A stretch of 64,000 nucleotides of DNA from Stenotrophomonas rhizophila (GCF_003651185.1 NZ_RCDC01000004.1:978659-1042658); one strand, 5' to 3'; shown: positions 49,709 through 58,682, counted from the first letter of the stretch. Notes: generated from the letters alone by a model not told the origin. Program-made: numbers and translations.

Positions 49709-50152
49709 ATGTCCGCTTCACCCCGCGTTCCGTACACCCGTCTGGCCGCCGAGGCCTTCAAGGGCCTGCTGGCCACCAGCAAGGCCGTCCACGACAGCTC
49801 CATCGATCCTGTGTTGATGGAGCTGGTGTTCCTGCGTGTCTCGCAGATCAATGGCTGCGGCTACTGCATGGACATGCACGGCACCACCCTGCGCAAGGGG
49901 GGAATCGAACCGCGCAAGCTCGATACGCTGCCGGCCTGGCACGAGAGCCGCTTCTTCGATGCGCGCGAGCGTGCCGCGCTGGGCTGGGCCGAGGCACTGA
50001 CCCGGCTGAGCTGCGCAGCGCCCTCCGATGCCGCGTACGAGGCACTGTTGCCGCACTTCGATGAAAAGGGCATCAGCGACCTGAGCATGGGCATCGCGGT
50101 GATCAACGCCTGGAACCGCCTCGGCGCCGGGCTGTTGCCGCCCCTGCCGTAA
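49709..50152 (+). CDS. Carboxymuconolactone decarboxylase / AhpD-like protein
   Basis: The 147-residue protein has the AhpD-like redox motif NGCGYCMDMHGTTLRKGG (Cys50, Cys53, His57) on an all-helical scaffold. This branch is the standard ECF41-controlled target and probably has peroxidase-like or disulfide-exchange activity rather than true decarboxylase function. The start at 49709 is preferred to the in-frame ATG at 49685, which would sit close to the predicted transcript start. It lies 36 bases after the sigma factor stop. Confidence 0.92.
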   Translation: MSASPRVPYTRLAAEAFKGLLATSKAVHDSSIDPVLMELVFLRVSQINGCGYCMDMHGTTLRKGGIEPRKLDTLPAWHESRFFDARERAALGWAEALTRLSCAAPSDAAYEALLPHFDEKGISDLSMGIAVINAWNRLGAGLLPPLP

Positions 50153-50159
50153 GCACCGG

Positions 50160-50231
50160 GTAGTGCCGGCCGCTGGCCGGCTCTGCACGATGCTGGCTGC
50201 CACGTGGAGCCGGCCAGCGGCCGGCACTGCC
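50160..50231. repeat. SMAG-type palindrome pair
   Basis: GTAGTGCCGGCCGCTGGCC and its inverted copy lie about 20 bases apart just after the CMD stop. The same core occurs at 27.1, 27.5 and 53.7 kb. Confidence 0.88.
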
Positions 50232-50330
50232 GGGCTGCGGTCCGCGCGCACTCCTGCGCTGTGGTGCGTATGCGTCCGCAATCTGCGCGTGCATTGAATT
50301 CATGCATCAACCACGGTCACGACGCGCACA

Positions 50331-52211
50331 ATGTCGCCCATGCCCGCCTCCCCCGCTGCCGGTGCACCCGGCCAGAAGAATCCCAGCCTGCGCGAGCGCG
50401 TCAACGCGATGCGCAATCTGCCCCCGTTCCTGCGCCAGGTCTGGCAGACCAGCCCCGGGCTGACCCTGGCCAGCCTCGGCCTGCGCGTGATCCGTGCATT
50501 GCTGCCGGTGGCGATGCTGTATGTCGGCAAGCTGATCATCGATGCGGCGGTACTGCTCAGCCAGCACGATGCGGGCTTCCCGCCGTTCGGCGAGGCACTT
50601 TCCAGCGGGCTGCTGAACCCGCTGCTCGGTCTGCTCGCACTCGAGTTCGGCCTGGCCATGGCCTCGGACCTGCTCGGCCGCATGGTCAGCTACGCCGATA
50701 CGTTGCTGTCGGAGCTGTTCACCAACGTCACCAGCGTGCGCCTGATGGAACACGCCGCCGAACTGGACCTGGAGGATTTCGAAGACCCCGACCTGCAGGA
50801 CAAGCTGGACCGCGCACGCCGCCAGACCATGGGCCGGATGAACCTGATGAGCCAGCTGTTCGGCCAGGTGCAGGACAGCATCACCGTGGCCAGTCTCGCG
50901 GTCGGCCTGATCGTGTACGCGCCCTGGTTGATCCTGCTCCTCGCGGTGGCGCTGATCCCGGCGTTCATCGGCGAATCGCATTTCAACGCTGCCGGCTACA
51001 GCCTCAATTTCCAGTGGACGCCCGAGCGCCGCCAGCTGGAGTACCTGCGCCAGATCGGGGCCAGCGTTGAGACCGCCAAGGAGGTGAAGATCTTCAACCT
51101 CCATCGCTTCCTGATCGACCGCTACAAACGGCTGGCCGAGAAGTTCTACCTCGCCAACCGCGCCCTGGCGCGCAAGCGTGCGATCTGGGGCACGCTGCTC
51201 GCCGCGCTGGGAACGCTCGGGTACTACGCGGCGTACGCTTACATCGCCTGGCGCACCGTGCGCGGCGATTTCTCGATCGGCGACCTCACCTTCCTGGCCG
51301 GCAGTTTCCTGCGCCTGCGCCAGCTGCTGGAAGGCCTGCTGATCGGTTTTTCGCAGGTCGCCGGGCAAGCGCTGTATCTGGACGACCTGTTTTCGTTCTT
51401 CCAGATCGAACCGGAGATCCATTCGCGGCCTGACGCCATCGCCATCCCACAACCGATCACCCAGGGCTTCGTGTTCGAGAACGTCGGCTTCCGGTATCCC
51501 GATGCCGAAAGCTGGGCGGTGCGCCATCTGGATTTCGACCTGCGTGCCGGCGAAGTGCTGGCGCTGGTCGGCGAGAACGGTGCCGGCAAGACCACCCTGG
51601 TCAAGCTGCTGGCCCGCCTGTACGACCCCGATGAAGGCCGCATCCTGCTTGATGGCCGCGACCTGCGTGATTACGACCTCGATGACCTGCGGGCCAACAT
51701 GGGCGTGATCTTCCAGGACTTCGTGCGCTACAACCTCAGCGCCGGCGAGAACATCGGCGTCGGCCTGGTCGAGGCGATGACCGACGACGCCCGCATCCGC
51801 GATGCTGCGCGCCGTGGCATGGCCGATGAAGTGATCGCCGGCCTGCCCGGCGGCTACGACCAGCTCATCGGCCGCCGCTTCAAGATGGGCGTGGACCTGT
51901 CCGGTGGGCAATGGCAGAAGATCGCGATCGCCCGCGCCTACATGCGCAATGCGCAGGTCATGATCCTCGATGAACCGACCGCGGCCCTGGATGCCCGCAG
52001 CGAGTTCGAGGTGTTCCAGCGCTTCAAGGAACTGTCCGACAACCGCACCGCGGTGCTGATCTCGCACCGCTTCTCCTCGGTGCGCATGGCCGACCGCATC
52101 CTGGTGCTGGCCGGCGGCCGGATCGAGGCCAGCGGAACCCACGCCGAACTGATGACCCAGGGCGGCCGCTACGCCGAACTGTTCGAGCTGCAGGCCGCTG
52201 GCTATCGCTGA
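50331..52211 (+). CDS. ABC exporter, fused permease and ATPase
   Basis: The 626-residue half-transporter has a six-helix type I exporter membrane domain (about 45-350) and a nucleotide-binding domain with Walker A GENGAGKTT (about 414-422), signature LSGGQWQK and Walker B VMILDEPTAALD. It should act as a homodimer. Substrate class is uncertain; lipid, peptide or drug export are all possible. A second in-frame ATG at 50340 is an alternative start, and no clear Shine-Dalgarno precedes either. Confidence 0.9.
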   Translation: MSPMPASPAAGAPGQKNPSLRERVNAMRNLPPFLRQVWQTSPGLTLASLGLRVIRALLPVAMLYVGKLIIDAAVLLSQHDAGFPPFGEALSSGLLNPLLGLLALEFGLAMASDLLGRMVSYADTLLSELFTNVTSVRLMEHAAELDLEDFEDPDLQDKLDRARRQTMGRMNLMSQLFGQVQDSITVASLAVGLIVYAPWLILLLAVALIPAFIGESHFNAAGYSLNFQWTPERRQLEYLRQIGASVETAKEVKIFNLHRFLIDRYKRLAEKFYLANRALARKRAIWGTLLAALGTLGYYAAYAYIAWRTVRGDFSIGDLTFLAGSFLRLRQLLEGLLIGFSQVAGQALYLDDLFSFFQIEPEIHSRPDAIAIPQPITQGFVFENVGFRYPDAESWAVRHLDFDLRAGEVLALVGENGAGKTTLVKLLARLYDPDEGRILLDGRDLRDYDLDDLRANMGVIFQDFVRYNLSAGENIGVGLVEAMTDDARIRDAARRGMADEVIAGLPGGYDQLIGRRFKMGVDLSGGQWQKIAIARAYMRNAQVMILDEPTAALDARSEFEVFQRFKELSDNRTAVLISHRFSSVRMADRILVLAGGRIEASGTHAELMTQGGRYAELFELQAAGYR

Positions 52212-52245
52212 AACCCACGCCTGGCGGGCCTGCCCAGCCAGTCAA

Positions 52246-52271
52246 TGAGAATTTATCTCATTTGAGATAAA
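52246..52271 (+). promoter_or_regulatory. AT-rich operator-like palindrome upstream of fpr
   Basis: TTTATCTCA and its exact complement flank TT at 52252-52271, and a third TGAGA half-site lies at 52246-52250. This AT-rich island in GC-rich DNA is 35 bases upstream of the fpr start. It looks like a repressor or activator site; Fur-like, IscR-like or other binding cannot be told apart by eye. Confidence 0.65.
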
Positions 52272-52306
52272 CTAGACCCGACGAAACCGACCAGAACCCC
52301 ACCCCC

Positions 52307-53086
52307 ATGTCTTCCGCTTTTGGCGCCGAAACGGTGCTTGAGGTCCGTCACTGGACCGATGCCTACTTCAGCTTCACCACGACCCGCGACAGCGGCTTCC
52401 GCTTCGAGAACGGCCAGTTCGTGATGATCGGCCTGGAAACCGAGGCGCGGCCGCTGCTGCGCGCGTACTCCATCGCCAGTGCCAACTGGGAAGAAAACCT
52501 GGAGTTCTTCAGCATCAAGGTCCAGGACGGCCCGCTGACCTCGCGCCTGCAGCACATCCAGCCGGGCGACAAAGTGCTGGTCGGCAAGAAGCCCACCGGC
52601 ACCCTGCTGATCAGCGACCTGCACCCGGGCAAGCACCTGTACCTGCTCGGCACCGGCACCGGTCTTGCGCCGTGGCTGTCGGTGATCAAGGACCCGGAAA
52701 CCTACGAGCGTTTCGACAAGGTGATCCTCACCCACGGCGTGCGCTACGAAAAGGACCTGGCCTACCGCGACCTGTTCGAGAAGGAACTGCGCGAGCACGA
52801 ATTCCTCGGCGAGATGATCGGCGACAAGCTGCTCTACTACCCGGCGGTGACCCGCGAGGCCTTCCCCAACCAGGGCCGGCTGACCTCGCTGATGGAAAGC
52901 GGCGAGATGCAGAAGACCCTCGGCCTGCCGCCGCTGGATCCGGAAAACGACCGCGCCATGATCTGCGGCAGCCCGCAGATGCTGGCCGACCTGCGCACCG
53001 TGCTGGACAGCCGCGGCTTCCAGACCTCCCCGCGCATCGGCACGCCGGGCCACTACGTGTTCGAGCGCGCCTTCGTCGAAAAATGA
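52307..53086 (+). CDS. fpr: Ferredoxin-NADP reductase
   Basis: The 259-residue flavoprotein has the FAD-binding RAYSIAS motif (about 50-56), a GTGTGLAPWLSVIKDP NADP-binding segment, and CGSPQML near the C-terminus, ending in VFERAFVEK. It moves electrons between NADPH and ferredoxin or flavodoxin and is often induced by oxidative stress or iron limitation. The palindrome upstream suggests specific regulation. It is monocistronic. Confidence 0.95.
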   Translation: MSSAFGAETVLEVRHWTDAYFSFTTTRDSGFRFENGQFVMIGLETEARPLLRAYSIASANWEENLEFFSIKVQDGPLTSRLQHIQPGDKVLVGKKPTGTLLISDLHPGKHLYLLGTGTGLAPWLSVIKDPETYERFDKVILTHGVRYEKDLAYRDLFEKELREHEFLGEMIGDKLLYYPAVTREAFPNQGRLTSLMESGEMQKTLGLPPLDPENDRAMICGSPQMLADLRTVLDSRGFQTSPRIGTPGHYVFERAFVEK

Positions 53087-53087
53087 C

Positions 53088-53161
53088 GTAGAGCCACGCC
53101 ATGCGTGGCTGGGCCCGCGAAGATCATGCAACACGAGCAGCCGGCCAGCGGCCGGCGCTCC
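53088..53161. repeat. SMAG-type repeats of two classes
   Basis: A GTAG-starting hairpin with arms AGCCACGC (53088-53112) is followed by an inverted GCCGGCCAGCGGCCGGC copy of the other class (about 53137-53161). The mixed pair starts one base after the fpr stop. Confidence 0.8.
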
Positions 53162-53194
53162 CCGATCACGGCCCGTCGTGGTCGGGCAACCGCC

Positions 53195-53677
53195 TCAGCC
53201 CAGCGCCGCGCCGATATCCCCGCGCAGCGATTCGGGCTTGTCAGTCGGCGCGTAGCGCGCCAGCACCTGCCCATCGCGGCCGACCAGGAACTTGCTGAAG
53301 TTCCACTTGATCCCGCGCGTACCCAACACCCCGGCCTTCTCGGCCTTGAGCCACTGCCATAGCGGATCAGCGCCGGCGCCGTTGACCTCCACCTTGTCCG
53401 ACATCGGGAAACTGACCCCGTAGCTCAGCGAGCAGAATTCCCCGATCTGCGCCGCATCGCCCGGCTCCTGGTGTCCGAACTGATCGCAGGGAAACCCGAC
53501 CACCACCAGCCCCCGCGGCCCGAACTCCCGCCACAGCGCCTCCAAGCCCTCGTACTGCGGCGTAAAGCCGCACTTGCTGGCCACATTGACCAGCAACAAC
53601 ACCTTGCCCCGATACTGCGCCAACGCCTGCGGCTGGCCGGACAGATCCACGAACGGGAAATCGAAGGCAGTGGTCAT
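53195..53677 (-). CDS. Glutathione peroxidase, cytosolic form
   Basis: The 160-residue enzyme has the catalytic Cys36 in NVASKCGFTPQYEG, the Gln in FGHQEPGD and the Trp in IKWNFSKFLV. There is no signal peptide, so it acts in the cytoplasm, in contrast to the exported relative at 8.6 kb. It reduces organic and hydrogen peroxides. It lies between fpr and dcp and converges on fpr. Confidence 0.95.
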   Translation of the reverse strand: MTTAFDFPFVDLSGQPQALAQYRGKVLLLVNVASKCGFTPQYEGLEALWREFGPRGLVVVGFPCDQFGHQEPGDAAQIGEFCSLSYGVSFPMSDKVEVNGAGADPLWQWLKAEKAGVLGTRGIKWNFSKFLVGRDGQVLARYAPTDKPESLRGDIGAALG

Positions 53678-53741
53678 GGCAGGGGTTCCGGTGGAAAGAC
53701 CTCATCTTAGCTCGCCCGCTGGACTTGTCCTGCACGGCTGG

Positions 53742-53767
53742 GGAGCCGGCCAGCGGCCGGCACTACC
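53742..53767 (-). repeat. Single SMAG-type palindrome
   Basis: One minus-strand copy of the GTAGTGCCGGCCGCTGGCC hairpin lies upstream of the glutathione peroxidase gene. It is the first element of a repeat-dense spacer. Confidence 0.8.
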
Positions 53768-53816
53768 GCTCCTAATCTTGGCCGCACGCCGCTTTTCGAG
53801 GCGCCGGACAGTGTCC

Positions 53817-53928
53817 GGCGCGGGGCGGGTGGGGGTTGGCGGGGCCGTAGTGCGCCATGGATGGCGCACTACGAGCGTACATGGACGTATTCACAGCGTG
53901 CCCCGCCGGCCCCCACCCGCCCCGCGCC
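53817..53928. repeat. Nested long inverted repeat in the dcp leader region
   Basis: Arms of 29 bases (53817-53845 and 53900-53928) match at 27 positions. They enclose a perfect 12-bp GTAG-starting palindrome (GTAGTGCGCCAT and complement, 53847-53872) and a short unpaired segment with ACATGGACGTATTCAC. A separate ten-bp palindrome of GCGCCGGACA ends where the left arm begins. The inner element looks like another SMAG class; the whole could fold into a long hairpin. The 409-base gap between the flanking genes (53678-54086) holds these repeats and no gene. Confidence 0.8.
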
Positions 53929-53946
53929 TCGCAGCAGCCCATCGCC

Positions 53947-53970
53947 GCTGTTGCTGTTGCTGTTGCTGTG
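53947..53970 (+). repeat. Hexanucleotide tandem repeat GCTGTT
   Basis: Three perfect GCTGTT units and a fourth GCTGTG lie 117-140 bases upstream of the dcp start codon. A short repeat at this place could vary by slippage and alter promoter spacing, but it is short for that role. Confidence 0.7.
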
Positions 53971-54086
53971 ACCGCGCCCTTTCGCAATGCCCCGGCCGTG
54001 GTCCGGCCAAAACATGCCTTTCGACACAAGCCGCTCCCCAACGGCTCGGGTTACCCTCAAAGACTTGTCTGACCGGAGAACTCCCC

Positions 54087-56258
54087 TTGACCACCCGTCT
54101 TGCCCTCGCCGTCGCCGTGACCCTCGGCCTTGCCCTGCCCGCCTATTCCGCCACCGCCGCCACCCCGGCCGCGACCACCGCCCAGCAGGCCAACCCGTTC
54201 TTCGCCGACAGCCCGCTGCCGCTGCACTTCCCGCAGTTCGACAAGATCAAGGACAGCGACTTCGCGCCCGCCTTCGACGCCGGCATGGCCCAGCAACTGA
54301 AGGAAGTCGACGCGATCGCCAACAACAAGGCCAAGCCGACCTTCGACAACACCATCATCGCCCTGGAAAAGAGCGGTGACACCCTGGATCGCGCCACCAC
54401 CGTCTTCTTCAGCCTCGTCGGCGCCGACACCAACGACGCACGCAAGAAGCTGCAGGCCGATTACTCCGCCCGCTTCGCCGCGCACAGCGACGCCATCGCG
54501 CTGAACGGCAAGCTGTTCGCCCGCATCCAGAGCCTGTACGACGGTCGCGCGGCGCTCGGCCTCGACGCCGAAGGCGTGCGCCTGGTCGAGAAGTACTACG
54601 AGAGCTACGTCCGCGCCGGCGCCAAGCTGTCCGAAGCCGACAAGACCAAGCTCAAGGAAATGAACGCCGAACTGGCCAACCTGGGCACCAAGTTCAGCCA
54701 GAACGTGCTGGCCGAAGTGAACGCCTCGGCGATCACCGTTGATGACGTCAAGGAGCTGGCCGGTCTCTCGCAGGAGCAGATCTCCGCCGCTGCCGAAGCC
54801 GCCAAGGCCCGTGGCCAGGACGGCAAGTACGTCATCACCCTGCTCAACACCACCGGCCAGCCGCCGCTGACCAACCTGGCCAACCGCGCGCTGCGCCAGA
54901 AGATCTACGAAGCCTCCATCACCCGCGGCAGCCGCGGCGGCGAGTACGACAACACCGCCCTGGTCTCGCGCATCATGCAGCTGCGTGCCGACAAGGCCAA
55001 GCTGATGGGCTTTGCGAACTTCGCCGCCTACAACCTCACCAACCAGACCGCCAAGACCCCCGAAGCCGTCAACGCCATGCTCGGCCAGCTCGCCCCGGCC
55101 GCCGTCGCCAACGCCAAGCGCGAAGCCGCCGACCTGCAGGCCATGATCGACAAGGAACAGAAGGCCGCCGGCAAGCCCACCTTCAAGCTCGAAGCATGGG
55201 ACTGGGCGTTCTACAGCGAGAAGGTCCGCCAGGCCAAGTACAACTTCGACGAATCCCAGCTCAAGCCGTACTTCGAAATGAAGAACGTGCTCGAAAACGG
55301 CGTCTTCCACGCCGCCCAGCTCGAATTCGGCCTGACCTTCAAGCAGCGCACCGACCTGCCGGTCTACCACGAAGACGTCACCGTCTACGACGTGTTCGAT
55401 GCCGACGGCAGCCAGCTGGCGATCTTCATCTTCGACCCGTACGCACGCGCCTCCAAGCGCGGTGGTGCATGGATGAACTCGTATGTCTCGCAGTCCGAGC
55501 TGACCGGCTTCAAGCCGGTGGTCGCCAACCACCTCAACATCCCCAAGCCGCCGGCCGGCAAGCCGACCCTGCTGACCTGGGATGAAGTGACCACCACCTT
55601 CCACGAATTCGGCCATGCCCTGCACGGCATGTTCTCGAACGTGAAGTACCCCTATTTCTCGGGCACCTCGGTGCCGCGCGACTTCGTCGAGTTCCCCTCG
55701 CAGGTCAACGAGATGTGGGCCGATGATCCGGTCATCCTGAAGAACTACGCCAAGCACTACCAGAACGGCACGGCCATGCCGCAGGCCCTGCTCGACAAGG
55801 TCGTCGCTGCCGCCAAGTTCAACCAGGGCTTCGCCACCACCGAATACCTCGGTGCGGCCATGCTCGACCAGCGCTGGCACCAGATCGGCCCGGACCAGGT
55901 GCCGGCTGCCAAGGACGTGATGAAGTTCGAAGCCGAGGCCCTGGCCAAGGACGGCATCTTCTACGCGCCGGTCCCGCCGCGTTACAAGACCCCGTACTTC
56001 AGCCACATCATGGGCGGCTACTCGGCCGGCTACTACGCCTACATCTGGTCCGAAGTGCTCGATGCCAACACCCAGAAGTGGTTCCGCGAAAACGGTGGCC
56101 TGAGCCGCAAGAACGGCGACCACTTCCGCCAGACCCTGCTCTCCAAGGGCGGCAGCGTGGATGCGATGGAGCTGTTCCAGAACTTCGCCGGGCACGCCCC
56201 GCAGATCGAGCCGCTGCTCGAAAAGCGCGGCCTGACCTCGGGTGACAGCAAGAAGTAA
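54087..56258 (+). CDS. dcp: M3 family peptidyl-dipeptidase Dcp, exported
   Basis: The 723-residue zinc peptidase has the M3 motif HEFGH in TTFHEFGHALHGMF and removes C-terminal dipeptides. An N-terminal signal peptide (LALAVAVTLGLALPAYSATAA) suggests the periplasm. The start is TTG at 54087: CGGAG lies 9 bases before it and no in-frame ATG occurs between the upstream stop-free stretch and the signal peptide. Translation from a TTG would lower expression. A repeat-rich spacer precedes the gene and a strong terminator follows. Confidence 0.92.
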   Translation: MTTRLALAVAVTLGLALPAYSATAATPAATTAQQANPFFADSPLPLHFPQFDKIKDSDFAPAFDAGMAQQLKEVDAIANNKAKPTFDNTIIALEKSGDTLDRATTVFFSLVGADTNDARKKLQADYSARFAAHSDAIALNGKLFARIQSLYDGRAALGLDAEGVRLVEKYYESYVRAGAKLSEADKTKLKEMNAELANLGTKFSQNVLAEVNASAITVDDVKELAGLSQEQISAAAEAAKARGQDGKYVITLLNTTGQPPLTNLANRALRQKIYEASITRGSRGGEYDNTALVSRIMQLRADKAKLMGFANFAAYNLTNQTAKTPEAVNAMLGQLAPAAVANAKREAADLQAMIDKEQKAAGKPTFKLEAWDWAFYSEKVRQAKYNFDESQLKPYFEMKNVLENGVFHAAQLEFGLTFKQRTDLPVYHEDVTVYDVFDADGSQLAIFIFDPYARASKRGGAWMNSYVSQSELTGFKPVVANHLNIPKPPAGKPTLLTWDEVTTTFHEFGHALHGMFSNVKYPYFSGTSVPRDFVEFPSQVNEMWADDPVILKNYAKHYQNGTAMPQALLDKVVAAAKFNQGFATTEYLGAAMLDQRWHQIGPDQVPAAKDVMKFEAEALAKDGIFYAPVPPRYKTPYFSHIMGGYSAGYYAYIWSEVLDANTQKWFRENGGLSRKNGDHFRQTLLSKGGSVDAMELFQNFAGHAPQIEPLLEKRGLTSGDSKK

Positions 56259-56285
56259 GCGTCTGTTTCAAGGACGTGCAGTACG

Positions 56286-56317
56286 AAAAACGCCCGGCAT
56301 TACCGGGCGTTTTTTTG
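56286..56317. terminator. Rho-independent terminator after dcp
   Basis: AAAAA, stem CGCCCGG, a five-base loop, complement CCGGGCG and a run of seven or eight T end the dcp transcript; the A-run lets it also serve the convergent cfa gene. Confidence 0.94.
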
Positions 56318-56323
56318 TTGCCC

Positions 56324-57442
56324 TCACCGCGGCGCCACATACCCCCCCGGCACACCATCCGGCGACAACACCAACTGCCACAACTGCGCATGCCGGCAGC
56401 GGAAACTCGCCATCGAGCCGGCCAGATAGAACTGCCACATCCGGCGGAAGCGTTCGTCATAGCGCTGCGCATCCAGCCGTGGCCACGCCGCCTCGATATT
56501 GGCCCGCCACGCCTGCAGCGTCCGGTCGTAATCGGTGCCGAAGTTGTGCCAATCCTCCAACACGAACAGCCCCTCGAACGCCTCCGTCACCTGCGCGGCC
56601 GAGGGCAGCATCGAGTTCGGGAAAATGTACTTGGCGATCCACGGATCGGTACGATGCCGCGACAGATTGCTGCCGATCGAATGCAGCAGGAACAATCCCT
56701 CCGGCCGCAGGCAGCGCCGCGCCATCTCGAAGTAGCCACGATAGTTCTTGTCGCCTACGTGCTCGAACATGCCCACTGACAGGATCGCGTCGAACGACTC
56801 GTCCACCGCGTGATAGTCCTGCAGCCGGATCTCGATCGGCAGCCCCGCGCACAACTGGCGCGCATACTCCGCCTGTTCCTGCGAGATCGTCACGCCCACC
56901 CCGGACACGCCATAGCGCTCGGCCGCGAATTTCAGCGCCTCGCCCCACCCGCAGCCGATATCCAGAATGCGCTGGCCAGCGCGCAGCCCCAGCTTGCGGC
57001 AGATCAGATCGAGCTTGGCCTCCTGGGCGGCATCCAGATCCGTTGCCTGGCGCCAGTAGCCACAGCTGTAGACCAGGCGTTGGCCGAGCATCGCCTCGTA
57101 CAGATCGTTGCCCAGATCGTAATGGCGCCGGCCGACCTCGAAACTGCCGGCCCCGGCCTGCAGGTTGAACACCCTCGCCTTGAGCGCATCGGCCAGATCG
57201 CGCCAGCCGTGCACGCGCTCGTCCAGATGCGCCTGCATCAGATGAAAGAGGACGTCATCCAGCGCGCGGGCATCCCACTGCCCGTCCATGTAACTCTCGC
57301 CCAGGCCCAGCGAGCCGTGGGCCATGACCCGCGCGTAGAAGCGCGGGTCGTGCACCGTGATGTCCTGCGGCTGGTCACCTTCCACGGTGATCCCCGCCTC
57401 ATGCAGCAACCCTGTCACCCGTCGTTGCAGCCCAGCGTCCAC
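56324..57442 (-). CDS. cfa: Cyclopropane-fatty-acyl-phospholipid synthase
   Basis: The 372-residue enzyme transfers a methylene group from SAM to unsaturated acyl chains of membrane phospholipids. The SAM-binding ILDIGCGWGEALKFAAE, GVTISQEQAEYAR, SVGMFEHVG and YIFPNSMLPS are all intact. The length and order fit E. coli Cfa. It would harden the membrane in stationary phase. It lies 14 bases after the start of the DUF3298 gene region on the same strand, so the two may share a transcript. Confidence 0.96.
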   Translation of the reverse strand: MDAGLQRRVTGLLHEAGITVEGDQPQDITVHDPRFYARVMAHGSLGLGESYMDGQWDARALDDVLFHLMQAHLDERVHGWRDLADALKARVFNLQAGAGSFEVGRRHYDLGNDLYEAMLGQRLVYSCGYWRQATDLDAAQEAKLDLICRKLGLRAGQRILDIGCGWGEALKFAAERYGVSGVGVTISQEQAEYARQLCAGLPIEIRLQDYHAVDESFDAILSVGMFEHVGDKNYRGYFEMARRCLRPEGLFLLHSIGSNLSRHRTDPWIAKYIFPNSMLPSAAQVTEAFEGLFVLEDWHNFGTDYDRTLQAWRANIEAAWPRLDAQRYDERFRRMWQFYLAGSMASFRCRHAQLWQLVLSPDGVPGGYVAPR

Positions 57443-57456
57443 ATCGCCTCCGTCGA

Positions 57457-58314
57457 TCAGCCCCGGGCGAACAACCCTGCGACATCCTGACCCACGTGCG
57501 GCACCAGCACGGCGGCCGGGACGTCCACGGTCTGCGTGCCGTCCGAGTACGGCCCTACCTGGTAGGGCGGGAACACGAAGCGTATCGCAGAGATGCGCCC
57601 GTCGGAACCGGTCAGCGGCTGGAACTGGCTGAAGTTGTCGGCACTTGGCCCGGTGCCGTCGGCGATCATCCGGCTGGCATTGCGCAGCGATTCCTGCATC
57701 TGTGCCGGCTCCAATTCATCGCCGCTCAACCGGGTCGCCACGCGCTCGCGCAGCTGGTCGGCCACGTAATCGCTGATCGCTTTCCAGCCCTTGGCATCGG
57801 CCACCAGCTTGTCGGCGGTCAGCATCTGCTGCTGCTCCGGCAGCCACACAAAGCGCGCCACCAGCGGCTCACCGTGCGCACCGCCGGTATAGCGGCTGCC
57901 ATCGGCGGTCACCACCACCAGCTGCGGCGTTTCCAGCACCTTCTCGAAGGTCAGCGAAAGCTCGTAGGGCATGGTCGGCTTGTCGTTGCCCAGCCCGTCC
58001 AGCGCCTGCTGCAGCTCTGCCCGCGCACTGTCGGCATAGCCGCCCAGCGCCTTGGCCAAGCCCGGATACCGGGCGATGTCCGGCGGGTAGGTGATTCCGA
58101 CCACGGCCTGCGGCGAGGTTTCGATCACATCGCGCAGCTCGACCGGTGCGTCGGGCGCCACCGCGGGCGCGACAGGTTCGGCAGCCGTGTCGACCGGCGC
58201 CGCCGGTGCTTGTGTGTCGCCGTCGTGCTTGTTGCAGCCTGCCAGCACCACCACGCCCATGGCCATGGCCAACGCGCTGGCGCGCAGCGCGCGACGGTTT
58301 CCTGCGATGTTCAT
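57457..58314 (-). CDS. DUF3298/RsiV-type lipoprotein
   Basis: The 285-residue protein has a lipoprotein signal with lipobox VLAGC, a Pro-Ala linker, and a DUF4163/DUF3298 body (ETPQLVVVTADGSRYTGGAHG, FVFPPYQVGPYSDGTQTVDVP). These domains occur in RsiV, where they bind lysozyme, and in many periplasmic proteins of unknown role. There is no sigma factor next to it. AAGGGG precedes the ATG at 58314. The stop is 14 bases before cfa. Confidence 0.85.
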   Translation of the reverse strand: MNIAGNRRALRASALAMAMGVVVLAGCNKHDGDTQAPAAPVDTAAEPVAPAVAPDAPVELRDVIETSPQAVVGITYPPDIARYPGLAKALGGYADSARAELQQALDGLGNDKPTMPYELSLTFEKVLETPQLVVVTADGSRYTGGAHGEPLVARFVWLPEQQQMLTADKLVADAKGWKAISDYVADQLRERVATRLSGDELEPAQMQESLRNASRMIADGTGPSADNFSQFQPLTGSDGRISAIRFVFPPYQVGPYSDGTQTVDVPAAVLVPHVGQDVAGLFARG

Positions 58315-58379
58315 CCTGAAATCCCCTTGTTGTAACCCACCATCATGATCGGCCATCCCTGAAGCATGACCCGCTGTCG

Positions 58380-58682
58380 TCATCGGACCAGCAGGTCGTC
58401 GTACTCCTCGTGCCGCTGCAGGAACGCCTCGGCGTAAGCGCAGGCCGGCACCACCTTGAATTTCTGTTCGCGCGCATAGCGCAGCGCCACCTTGGTCAAC
58501 TCACCCGCCACGCCACGGCCAGCGATCGGCTCCGGCACCTCGGTATGGGTGATGATCATCCGCTTGCGCTTGATCTGGTAATCCAGCAGCGCCAGATGCC
58601 CTTTGACCCGGGCCTGGAAGCGGTGATTGGCCAGATCGTGCTCCACCTCGTAAGCCAGTCCGGGCGGCGTGACCGAAGCCAT
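58380..58682 (-). CDS. Small GNAT-fold acetyltransferase (NATD1-like)
   Basis: The 100-residue protein has the short Gcn5-related layout: YEVEHDLANHRFQARV at the N-terminus, the acetyl-CoA loop PEPIAGRGVAGELTKVAL, and KVVPACAYAEAFLQRH. This matches the YidJ/NATD1-type family (PF14542). The substrate is unknown. CAGGAGACACCG precedes the ATG at 58682. It lies upstream of the DUF3298 gene on the same strand. Confidence 0.9.
   Translation of the reverse strand: MASVTPPGLAYEVEHDLANHRFQARVKGHLALLDYQIKRKRMIITHTEVPEPIAGRGVAGELTKVALRYAREQKFKVVPACAYAEAFLQRHEEYDDLLVR

Noticed and set aside
54057..56195. A 712-codon minus-strand frame opposite dcp
   Set aside because: Glycine- and valine-rich shadow of a clear M3 peptidase.
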